From Erpobdella octoculata (taxonomy: Eukaryota; Annelida; Clitellata; Hirudinida; Erpobdellidae), in assembly GCA_963978895.1 (NCBI GenBank), contig OZ022242.1, positions 1 to 64,000 on the forward strand: DNA of 64,000 bases. Direction: 5' to 3'. Below the pieces are notes generated by a model that was not told the DNA's origin, searched no databases, and worked only from the letters and a program-made list of their open reading frames with translations. The position numbers and the translations under genes were made by a program. Shown here piece after piece: positions 36,070 to 64,000 of the stretch (position 1 is the stretch's first letter; every line of letters starts with the position of its first letter).

Positions 36070-37178
36070 TGTCTACCTGAGTTGCCGACCTCCGAGTTGC
36101 CGACCGCAATGTCGTATCAACTTGCCGATCGATGTTTTTTAAGATCGTACTAAGTTGCCGACCTCGTCAAAAAATTTTATTTTTTATTTTTAGCTAATAG
36201 AATCGTTCAAAAATAACGAATCATTTAAGTAATCCAACTGAGACTAAAAAGAATCGTTCAATCTTATTTGGTTCATTTACATAATTAGCGTGGAGGCGGA
36301 GCTCAAAGAACTTGCCAGCCAATGTCAAAGAGCCTCAACTTTGGTTTATTACTATCACACGGTCAGTTTCTCACGAGGTTAAGCGAAAAGTAAACGTAAA
36401 TTAAAAAACAGCTCTACTTTATTCTACTAGCATAATAGAGTTAAATATGCAAATAATGGATAAATAAATAAACTATTGCGCATGGATAAATAAATATGGA
36501 TAAATAAATAAACTATTGCGCAGCGAACCAGTAAGAATCATTTTTATTGTTAAGAAAAACATTTTTAATTAATATTAAAAATAATTATTGTTAAAAAAAA
36601 TTTAATGAAGAATAAAAATATTATTTTTTATTTAAATTGACACTGTACTGAACAGTACGCAACAGTCTGTACGTATCAATTTTACCAGCCACATGCTGGG
36701 AGTGTGCCTTTGAAATTTTTTCCTCCAGTCGGATATATTTCGGCTTTCTTCTCGGAGGAGATGCACCAGCTTCAGATTTGCTTATGTCTTTCTCCGCAGA
36801 GGCTTGACAAATCTTGATTGCGTGAATGTAAATAAATATATTAGGATGGACAGGCAAACATTTATTCAGTCCGGAGTGCCAACCCTCCATGGCATTATTA
36901 ACTTAATTGACATGGAGGCGGAGCTTACCGAACTTGCCAGCCAATGTCAAAGAGCCTTTACTTTACATTAACTCATTCTTTTAACAAAAATATTATTGCT
37001 GTAGTATAAATGAATTGTATTATTATTATTATTATTGTTTAAATACAAAATAACAAAGAGTTGTTTTTATTTTCTTGGTGGTCGGCAACTTCATACGCTT
37101 TGATAAAACGCTGGTCGGCAAGTTCGACGTTATTGGCGAAAATCGATGGTCGGCAACTCGGAGGTCGGCAACTCGGTA
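36070..37178. mobile_element. MULE-like DNA transposon derivative
   Basis: A perfect 27-bp inverted repeat (36074-36100 and 37148-37174) is built of two GAGTTGCCGACC boxes joined by TCC. Further TTGCCGA boxes lie just inside each end (36121, 36152; 37078, 37111). A direct repeat of about 50 bp (GGAGGCGGAGCT, CTTGCCAGCCAATGTCAAAG) at 36292 and 36912 brackets a transposase remnant. TAC on both sides could be a 3-bp target duplication, but that is weak, and MULEs usually give 8-10 bp. Confidence 0.75.
36621..36900 (-). pseudogene. MULE transposase C-terminal fragment
   Basis: The minus-strand frame reads VNNAMEGWHSGLNKCL, then HPNIFIYIHAIK. (N)NA.EGWH..LN....HPNI is a signature of MULE-type transposases in animals. 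The frame meets the flanking direct repeat directly upstream, so the catalytic part is missing. A basic stretch PPRRKPKYIR follows. Confidence 0.8.
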
Positions 37179-37645
37179 CGGCACCGTTTTTTTATCGTTT
37201 TTTTCTTTCGCTCCCGTTTCTTTTCCCGCTTACTCTTACATTTCCCGCTTCGGGTCATTTTTCACCGAAATCGGCCGATGACGCTATACTAGAACTTTAC
37301 CCTAGCCTCAACAGCTCATGCTGTCTCCAGCTCATAAGAACTCCTTGGGTGCTACACCTGCACTACAATAATAGCGACTTTTCATAAATTCAAACGTGCT
37401 CCCCAACAAATTCGCTATATAAAAAGTTTTACTTACTTCTAGTATGTCAATGAAACATCAGCTGCCTGTCGTCAACATTCGATTTTGGAAGACCACGAAA
37501 TTATAACCTAGAGACGATCATTCGAGAAAGAACGACAAAACGACACACAGTAGACGGGAAATGGATATATTGCTATTCCATAGACGAAACAATAAACAAA
37601 ATAATAATAATAATAATAATATATGATAAATTATATATTTTATAA
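37179..37645. other. No gene seen
   Basis: 37190-37260 (CGTTTTTTTATCG, CTCCCGTTTC, CCCGCTTACT) resembles, inverted, the 42560-42715 sequence just before the Helitron-like 3' end at 42712, so it may be the interrupted Helitron. An AAT run lies near 37605. Confidence 0.45.
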
Positions 37646-39003
37646 TCTATATATATAAAAGAATATGTCCTGACTGACTGACTGACTGACTGACTGACTG
37701 ACTGACTGACTGACTGACTGACTGACTGACAGATGACTGACTGATAATCAACGCCGAGCTCAAACGCCTTATTCTAGGAACGTGAAATTTGGAACTTATA
37801 TTGCTTTTATAGCGTAAACATCCGCTAAGAAAGGATTTTTGAAAATTTTGCTCCTGAGGGGAAAAAACTGGAAAACAAACTTTTTTCTAAAACAATGTAT
37901 ATCTCGAAAACCAAAAATGAGGAGATTTTGAAATTTGGTATATAGATTCTTTTTGAAAAATAAAAAGATACGTGTTTCACCATTTTTTGAAAATTCGGTT
38001 TCCCGGATTTCAAATGTGGGTTGGAAAATTGGGTTATTTGGTTTTTAAAGTAGCTGCTACTCAAAAACTGTGAATGCTACAGGAGTGAAAATTAGTATTT
38101 AGTTTCTACTCTAAAAATAATGAAATACGTGTTTTAGCATTTTTTGAAAATTTGGTTTCCAGGACTTCAAATGTGGGGTGGAAAATAGGGTTATTTGTTT
38201 TTTAAAGTAACTGCTACTCAAAAACTGTAAATACCACAGATGTAAAAATTAGTATTTAGTTTCTATTCTAAAAATAAAGATATACGTGTTTTACCATTTT
38301 TTTAAAATGTGGTTTTCAGGACCTCAAATGTGGGGTGGAAAATAAGGTTATTTGGTTTTTAATGTAACTACTACTCGAAAACAGTAGCTGCTACAGGAGT
38401 AAAAATTAGTATTTGGTTTCTACTCCAGAAATAATGATATACGTGTTTTACCAGTTTTTGAAAATTTGGTTTCCAGTTCCAGGACCTCAAATGTGAGGTG
38501 GAAAAAAGGTTATTTGATTTTAAAATAACTGCTACTCAAAAACTGTAAGTGCTACAGATGTGAAAAATAGTATTTTGAGGTTTTGTGCCGGTTAAAAGTA
38601 AATGAGTTCAGTTTATCACCGGACGGACGAGCCAAGCCGTTATTTTAGGGTCTTCATACGGCCCTGCCCAAACCTTAAATCAAGGTGGGACGGGCCGAGA
38701 TTTTTAACCAAGTATATAGACATATTAGTGATTTTAGGGTGTTCAGGCTAAACGTGAAGTCAAGGTGGGACGGGCCGAAGTTTTTCATCAAGTATATAGA
38801 ACTTCTAGGCCTGTAAAAACGGGCCGGGCCCATATTAGACGGGCCGTGCCGGGCCAGGAATTTCGGTTTTTGAAACGGGACAAGTTGTCGACGGGCCGAG
38901 CCGAGCCGAGACCTAAAAAATTGATCCGTGCAGTACTCTACTATGTATGCATGGTTCAAATTCTCAAATTTCATGCGAGCGAAGCCGCTACGGGCACTGC
39001 TAG
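37646..39003 (+). mobile_element. Non-autonomous Helitron, 1358 bp, both termini
   Basis: The 5' end is A|TCTATATATATAAAAG and the 3' end is GCTACGGGCACTG-CTAG|T, the Helitron rule of insertion between A and T with TC at one end and CTRR at the other. Inside is a CTGA tetranucleotide run (37669-37732), then four copies of a ~157-bp repeat (starting near 37970, 38126, 38282 and 38440, each with ATACGTGTTTTA, AATGTGGGGTGG and GCTACTCAAAAACTG). GC-rich GACGGGCCG boxes follow (38692-38905), unusual in this AT-rich sequence. There is no Rep/helicase gene. Confidence 0.88.
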
Positions 39004-39039
39004 TATAATATATATTTTATATTGCCGCAATATTTTTGG

Positions 39040-39140
39040 GAAATATTAGAAACTCAATTCGGACATCTTTCGTATTTCTAAATCGAGTGTATTTGAAATC
39101 ACAGTTTGTGTTGAAAAACTCGTTTTTTTCTTTACTTGTT
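39040..39140 (+). repeat. Dispersed repeat, copy of 1333-1420
   Basis: CGTATTTCTAAATCGAGTG, then TATTTGAAAT and CTTTACTTGTT in the same order as at 1333-1420. Confidence 0.75.
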
Positions 39141-39479
39141 AATTTTATAAACCTGTTAATTGTTATACAAATTCATTGCAACTTTTTATCAGGACCCACC
39201 TATTTTTCAAAAAATCTAAAATTTTCAAAACACTCCTTTAATTTTTCATCCAGAAAAACTGATGGCCGGAGCTGATGACCGAAGGGGAGCTATCCGGGGA
39301 TATTTTTTCCATATAGTTTTAATTTTTAATAAACTCACCAGTTCAGGGGGGCCCACTAAACCATCATAGGGTTTCGTGGGTCTATCCATAAAAAAAACTC
39401 ACTCTAACCTCAAAAACCTAAAATATCAGAATAGTTGTTGGAAGTGTACCTATATAAAATTGCAGATTGTGTTTAATTT

Positions 39480-39693
39480 AAAACAAAAACAGTCCTTTTC
39501 GCTCTAAGACGCTTCGTTAAGGAGGTTTAAAATTTGGAAAAATTAATTTTGTCAAAACTGGAAAATTACTTGATATTCGAATACAGCTCGACCCGTCGAT
39601 CACGAAAATAAGGTCTTTTTTGCTCTAGGACGCTCCGTTTCAACTTTTAGAGTTGAAAAACTACTTTCGCAAGAGCGTTACTCTGCTATCACT
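39480..39693 (-). repeat. Diverged, inverted satellite half-units
   Basis: Reverse-complemented, 39604-39650 reads AACGGAGCGTCCTAGAGCA, then AAAAAGACCTTATTTTCGTG, matching the 1-1186 satellite (AACGGTTCGTCCTAGAGCA). A second inverted half-unit lies at 39485-39520 (AGCGTCTTAGAGCGAAAAGG). Confidence 0.75.
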
Positions 39694-40791
39694 CAGTGGC
39701 GTAGCTAGGGGGGAGCAGGGGGAGCGGCCGCTCCCCCTGAGACCATTTTCCAAAAAGTGGGGCCTTTTTGGCCTTCTCAAGAATTAAAATAAATATTTTA
39801 TTAAATTTAGGGCTGTCAAAAATCTGTTAAAATCCCAACCGGGTATGTTGATTGATTATCAGCAAATAAGCAGTAACAGATTTTCTATCATACATGACTG
39901 TATTGTGTGACTCTTCGTTCTTCTAATATTCTGGAAAAAAGTGTTAGAGAAGGCTTTCAGTTTATCCACATATTTACAGAAAAGCAGTATTGATTTGGTA
40001 ACAGCTTCTCATTTGATTCAACTATTTGAAAACGATATGAAAAACATGAGAGATGAATTTGAATCTGAATTTTAACGTCTTGAGAATGAAGCAGCTGAAC
40101 TTGCTGAAAAATGTGATATTACAACGGAGTATAAGCAACAAAGAATTCGGAAAAGAAAGAGATTCCACGAGGAAATTTCAGAGGATGATGTAATATCTGA
40201 TGCCCGAAAAAAATTCATAGTTGAAACCTACATAGTATCACTCGATTGCATTATAAATAGCACAACTAAAAGATTTGAACATTTTCAAAATGTTGCTTCC
40301 AAATTTAGTTGTTTAGATCCGAAGCATTTTAGCAATGACGATAATGTGACAAGATTAGAATCTTTAGCAGACATGTACTCAGATGTCATCGAAAGTCGAG
40401 ATGAAATTGTGCAAGAGTTTTTTTTCATTTTAAGACATGTACAAGGAAATATTAGGTATAATCAAGAAGGAAAAAAAATTCTAGTGTCGAAGAAATGACC
40501 ATCAACAATGTGCTCAAATTCATGATCGCCAATGACATGTGCTCCATTTTTCCTGGCCTTTTTACAATGTACCGTATTTTTCTGACCTTGCCAATAAACA
40601 GCGCTGGTGCGGAACATTCCTTCAGCCGACTGAAACTCATAAAATCGTACGTGCGTTCTACAATTGGTCAGGACAGGTTGTCAGGTTTAGCCTTGATTAC
40701 GATCGAAAGACAGTTTGCTAGTGAAGTGGATTATAACGAAGTAATCGATAACTTTGCAAGAATGAAGCCCAGACGAAAAAAACTGTTGTAA
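39694..40791 (+). pseudogene. Broken hAT transposon (ZMYM1-like transposase)
   Basis: The left end CAGTGGCGTAGCTAGGGGGG is a common hAT terminal repeat; no right end was found. From 39940 a transposase frame reads LEKAFSLSTYLQKSSIDLVT, a TAA at about 40072, then RLENEAAELAEKCD and IRKRKRFHEE. After a frame change near 40440-40495 comes LTLPINSAGAEHSFSRLKLI and SYVRSTIGQDRLSGLALITI, the hAT dimerisation region. The element seems inserted in or beside satellite-related sequence (CTCTGCTATCACT). Confidence 0.85.
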
Positions 40792-41787
40792 TTAGTTTAC
40801 ACTGAGTAAGTATATAAACTGTATAATATACTATAATTGTTACTAAACAATACATAATATTGTTTTTCTACCTTTTGGGTGTTCCAGTATTTCTCTTTGA
40901 AATACGAAAATAAATACGTATGTAATAAATGCAATGTACATTATTTGCATTTTTCCAGACCTTTTACGAATGTTTTTGATTTTTAGGAATTTTTTAGGCA
41001 ATTTTGGAGTTGAAAATTTACTTTCGCTTGAGAATAACCTTGCTATGACTACATCTAATTGCTTTAAACAAATTTTTACATCTCTCTCTCTCTCTCATTT
41101 TTTTCTCTCTCGGTCTCGGTTTCTATTCAACAAACGAACTAAATCGTAAGCAAACCAGAATAAATAGTTAAGAGTCCTGTCATGTTCCTTTTTTATACAA
41201 ACCATCAGCGTACAAAGGTGTCAGCGTAAAGTTAGTTCCATCCATCCACAAATCGTGGTGGTCACATTGTGAAACGTATCGAATTAGTCATTCCGCTGGA
41301 TAAGACGTCATTAAATGTTAATTAAAGAACCTCGGGTTAATGTTGTGAAACAACATTTCGTTCAGTTCTACCTCAATTGCAATTCATACCCCTTTTTTCT
41401 TTCTCCCCCGTTTTTTGCCGGGCGAAGCTGCGCCCGCTTGTATAGGGATAGAAGCCCCAGGTCGCAACTAGTCGCAACCTCAAGCAAAACAAGTCAAGAT
41501 TTGCAAATTTTATTTATATAAACATTTTCAACTATCTGCTTTAAAAATGAATATTTATTAAAACATTGGTCTGTAGAAAATATATCCGAAACTTTTTCCA
41601 CTCATTAGAAGGATCGAGCAATTTCATTTCAACGTGGATCATTCTTCAATCACAATAAAAAATGATCAAATTTTCTGATTAAATGTGGCAGTGTTTTCAC
41701 ATGTGAACGATGAATTAAGAGAAGAATCCCAGACAGGAACAGCAAGTTAATTTGAAAATGTTTGTATGACTTAAATAAAAATAAATA
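40792..41787. other. No gene seen; 3' flank of the SHIP gene
   Basis: 41006-41058 resembles 39642-39693 (GTTGAAAA..TACTTTCGC..GAG). A CT run lies near 41082-41115. 41411-41445 (TTGCCGGGCGAAGCTGCGCC) looks like the 3' hairpin region of a Helitron. A minus-strand AATAAA at 41554-41559 is a possible poly(A) signal for SHIP. Confidence 0.4.
41554..41559 (-). promoter_or_regulatory. Possible poly(A) signal of SHIP
   Basis: AATAAA on the minus strand, about 230 bases after the stop. In such AT-rich DNA this could be chance. Confidence 0.3.
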
Positions 41788-56204
<14,417 letters not shown>

Positions 56205-56986
56205 GATTCCTTGAAGTACAAAAAAATACTGTCGACCTTATTTGTTTTTTATCCATACACTACACTACTACACCTAGGCTGCTATATAATTATATAAACC
56301 AGCTACAGCAGACAATTAACAATTAATATCTTCCTGCTTACTAAAACAGTCCATTTCATATCCGGGTTTTCTTCAATTTCAAAATAAACCCGTTTGAGAC
56401 TTGAGGGAAATTACGAAATTACACTGGGCATCTCATTCTTCCAAATACTCTTTCTACCTACCTAAGCGTCCTAGTCCAGTCTACTAGGTCTCTAGGCTAC
56501 TTTACTTACCAGCTACTCCACATTTCTATAAACGCGATTTTCAAAGCTGATAATAACTTATTAAGGCAAGGTATGTCCACAATTTAAAAGCTAGTCATTT
56601 TAAAAGTAGATAGAGTTTTTATAAAAAAAAACGTTTAAGTTAGATTGAAATTTGTTTAATAAATGAATAACTGCTACTCTAGACTCCAAATATTGTTTAG
56701 TGATTATACTTAGTATATCTCATTAAATAAAAAATAAATTTGTCAGCTATACGTATAATAAATTAATCTGTGCATTTTTATTGGTACTTTTAACGTTTAG
56801 TATATACGCTAGTTTAAACAACTTTTAAACCTTTTAATATTTTAATTTGACTTTCCATATCGGCGCATAATTAACGAAAGACAAGCTAATCTATAAGACA
56901 GCTGAGAGCCGAGTTTCTGTTTTCGTCGTGTGGTCACTTGACTGTCTCTGTACGTAGTTACGTAGAAAATTTTAGTAAAAAATAAA
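56205..56986. promoter_or_regulatory. Shared upstream region of SHIP (minus) and V-ATPase c (plus)
   Basis: 782 bp between two divergent start codons, with no other feature seen. CAGCTGAGAGCCGAGTTTCT then TTTTCGTCGTGTGGTCACTT (56901-56940) is the only GC-richer part, close to the V-ATPase ATG, and is a likely place for its transcription start. 5' UTR exons may also lie here. Confidence 0.5.
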
Positions 56987-58001
56987 ATGGAGGCTGGAAT
57001 GAAGGAATTGGTGATTAATGGTGAACCGGTATATGCTCCATTTTTTGGAATACTCGGGGCGTCGTTTGCTATGATTTTTTCAGGTTGTTGTTTGTTAGAT
57101 TTTAATAACGGCTAACGCCTGCCTAACGCTTATCTTTAATCGACTTTAATGATATGATATAATAAATAATATATTCCCATTATACTTAGTATAATGATAA
57201 ATATACTATAGTATAGGTTAAAAAGCTTGTATAATGATCTTATATCCAATCCAATCAATTTGAGCAAACAGTAAAGCTTCATTTCTATTTTATTTAATTT
57301 AATGTATAAAAATGTTTTAATCGTTTGACTTCTAGCTCTGGGAGCAGCATATGGCACTGCTAAATCAGGAACTGGCATTGCCTCAATGGCTGTTTCACGG
57401 CCAGATTTGATCATGAAATCAATTATTCCAGTTGTCATGGCTGGTATCATTGCCATTTATGGACTTGTAGTTGCCGCATTGCTGGCCAACCGGGCTGCAC
57501 CTCCAACTGGTGATGCTTCTGGATATAACCTTTTCAGGTATCTGATGTAAAGTTCATATTCAAAAAGATAAAGTTTATATTTAAAAAGATAAAGTTCATA
57601 TTCAAAAAGATAAAGTTCATATTCAAAAAGATAAAGTTCATATTCAAAAAGATAAAGTTCATATTTGAAGATATAAAGTTTATATTTTAAAATATAAAAA
57701 TTATATTATTAACTCAAACGACATTTGTTATATTTTGTTACGTATTTAGATTTGAAATTTTTAGTTAAAATGATTTTGCACACATTTTATTTCCAGGAGT
57801 TTCCTTCATCTCGGGGCCGGTCTGAGCGTAGGCCTTTCTGGCATGGCTGCCGGTTATGCCATCGGAGTCGTAGGAGACTGCGGAGTTCGAGGAACTGCTC
57901 AGCAAACGCGTCTCTTTGTGGGAATGATTTTGGTGCTCATTTTTGCTGAAGTTCTCGGCTTATACGGGCTTATCGTCGCTTTGATTTTATCTTCGAAATA
58001 A
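56987..58001 (+). CDS. ATP6V0C: V-type proton ATPase 16-kDa proteolipid subunit c
   Basis: Forms the membrane rotor ring (V0) of the vacuolar proton pump. Exons 56987-57083, 57336-57537 and 57797-58001 join in phase (G|CT, AG|G) to 167 residues. Four membrane helices are visible: [60 protein letters not shown] and [20 protein letters not shown]. The proton-carrying Glu is E151 in [11 protein letters not shown], and [12 protein letters not shown] and GVRGTAQQ are also conserved. It is about 12 residues longer than the human protein, split between the N-terminus and the loop between helices 2 and 3 ([13 protein letters not shown]). Complete, with no defect seen. The start is the first ATG in frame, preceded by AAAATAAA. 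Divergent from SHIP and convergent with the GH3 gene. Confidence 0.97.
57545..57700. repeat. Minisatellite in V-ATPase c intron 2, ~20-bp unit
   Basis: GATAAAGTTCATATTCAAAA, about seven copies, starting within 10 bases of the exon 2 donor (TTTTCAG|GTATCTGATG). The donor itself is not repeated. Confidence 0.9.
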
Positions 58002-58632
58002 CTTTTTTATTACTGGTTTCAATCATTAGATTGGTTCCTTATTTATTGTGCATATATAGTGAACTCTCATTTATGTCTTTGTAAAATAGCAAGAAATTAC
58101 CCTTTTTGTAGTAAAATAGTAAAATGTAATATTTACTGTTGGGTTTAATTATACAAAAGATGATAATAATTAAAATCGTTATTAAAGGAGCATGGCGATT
58201 CTGGTGCAGGCAGGCTATTCTAGATAAGCAGGTTTGCACCGGTTGTGTTGTTGTTTCTTGCTTTAACTGAGCATGGTCGCTTGCGGTGATCAGACAGTAG
58301 ACAGAACAATGAGACAAGTTTAAATTATGATACTTTAATAAGTCTTTCATAAATGAAATTTTCAACGTTTATTTAAAATAATTGTTTGACGTTTAAAATT
58401 ATTAGAAAAGCGAACGCGTTATAATAACAATATGGTTGAGTAACAAAAGCAAGCCAGATAAAACTAATGTGAGTAAATTAGAGAAAGCGAGTTCGATATG
58501 TCTCGAAGTTGATTTGCTGCCGCTATCTGTTGTGGTGACGACTCGAAAGTTTATATAAAAAATATAATCTCTTGGAAACGTAAATATTGCAGAGGTAGTG
58601 TTGTTTCACACACAAAAAGAAATGTTCGGATT
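58002..58632. other. Convergent 3' intergenic region
   Basis: Lies between the stop of V-ATPase c (plus) and of the GH3 gene (minus). A minus-strand AATAAA at 58368-58373 is a candidate poly(A) signal for the GH3 gene. No gene seen. Confidence 0.5.
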
Positions 58633-63283
<4,651 letters not shown>

Positions 63284-63355
63284 CTGTTTAATGAGATGAA
63301 ATTGACTTTAACATCTGGTAGTGTAGCATTATTTTATTAGAAAGATGAACATTAG

Positions 63356-63760
63356 CAGGGGCGCAGCCAGAAATTGTTTTCGGGGGGGTGGGTGCCCGGG
63401 GGGAACTGATTGGTAAGGAGTTTTACTGAGAAATTTACGACCCACAAAAGTCGAGGCTTAACGACAGTTTCAGCAATAATTAGTAATAACAAACCATAAG
63501 ACATTTAATTTAGAGCAGTAAATTACAATATCAAATTCAGCCGACGTTTTTTTCTGAGGAAAAATGTTGATGACGGTTTCTTTATTAATGTTAAGGTCGC
63601 GATTGATGGTCATCTGGGCATGCCCATTCAGCCTTGTCTGGTCCATTGTGGTGCGTAGATAAGATTTGAATCTGCGCATATTTGAGAAGGATCTCTCGGC
63701 TGTCGCGGACGAAAAGTGAAGTGGTGAAGAGTTTCAGCAGCGTATTTACCAGCGGATAGA
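63356..63760 (-). pseudogene. hAT element remnant with transposase C-terminus
   Basis: An end CAGGGGCGCAGCCAG followed by a G-rich stretch (63356-63402) is a hAT-type terminal repeat. On the minus strand 63730-63540 reads SSATAERSFSNMRRFKSYLR, then TTMDQTRLNGHAQMTI, the hAT dimerisation motif. The rest of the transposase and the other end are not visible within the window. Confidence 0.8.
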
Positions 63761-63869
63761 TGGATTATTGACAATGTTGCAGAACATCAACTGCGGTATG
63801 TGACCGCTCTGCCAATTGGGTCCTAGCCAAAGTGGGTCGAAAACAGGTGGTTTAGGTCGGGTCACAAAA

Positions 63870-63925
63870 GAAACAAGTAAAGGAAAAAACGAGTTTTTCA
63901 ACAAACGGGTTTTTTAAAATAGACC
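63870..63925 (-). repeat. Dispersed repeat, inverted partial copy of 1333-1420
   Basis: ACAAGTAAAGGAAAAAACGA then GTTTTTCAACA is the reverse complement of the right half of the repeat at 1333-1420 and 39040-39140. Confidence 0.65.
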
Positions 63926-64000
63926 CATGGACAACTCTCACCCTAACAATACACGGGCACGCGCGTCACTTCAACATCAACATTGGCAAGCTTTTGGGGG

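Noticed and set aside
41411..41445. Helitron 3' end with TTGCCGGGCGAAGCTGCGCC
   Set aside because: The hairpin is suggestive but no CTAG at the right distance and no matching 5' end was found.

Overview
The window is nuclear DNA of an AT-rich invertebrate animal. Genes have many short GT-AG introns, the proteins are animal signalling and housekeeping proteins, and the transposon load is heavy and mixed. The species cannot be named from sequence alone. All exon boundaries below were worked out by eye from splice motifs, reading phase and family motifs.

Layout. 1-1186 is a ~210-bp satellite. 1.2-35 kb is mobile-element territory with no intact host gene seen: a broken jockey/CR1-like LINE, a second LINE relic, a short hAT element with target duplication, about 20 kb of Penelope-like (PLE) debris that includes a three-unit tandem array with a hammerhead-like motif per unit, recurring fragments of an unrecognised element protein, and a broken P-element/THAP9-like transposase. 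36-41 kb holds a MULE derivative, a 1.36-kb Helitron, and a broken hAT with an inverted, diverged piece of the satellite beside it.

41.8-63.3 kb is the gene block. (1) A SHIP-type inositol-polyphosphate 5-phosphatase on the minus strand (56204 down to 41788, 27 exons, about 1056 residues: SH2, linker, 5-phosphatase, C2, short proline-containing tail, C-terminal SAM as in SHIP2/INPPL1). (2) A V-ATPase proteolipid subunit c on the plus strand (56987-58001, 3 exons, 167 residues, complete), head-to-head with SHIP. (3) A GH3-domain protein on the minus strand (63283 down to 58633, 6 exons seen, 5' end missing), tail-to-tail with the V-ATPase gene.

The least expected signal is in the SHIP gene. 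Many introns carry their own minisatellite, and in at least five (after exons 5, 11, 20, 22 and 24) the repeated unit contains the exon-intron junction itself, so the 5' splice site is present in several tandem copies. One exon junction (13/14) is a single base out of frame, next to a T run. The PLE array with its hammerhead-like motifs and the unrecognised repeated protein are the other items most worth following up.
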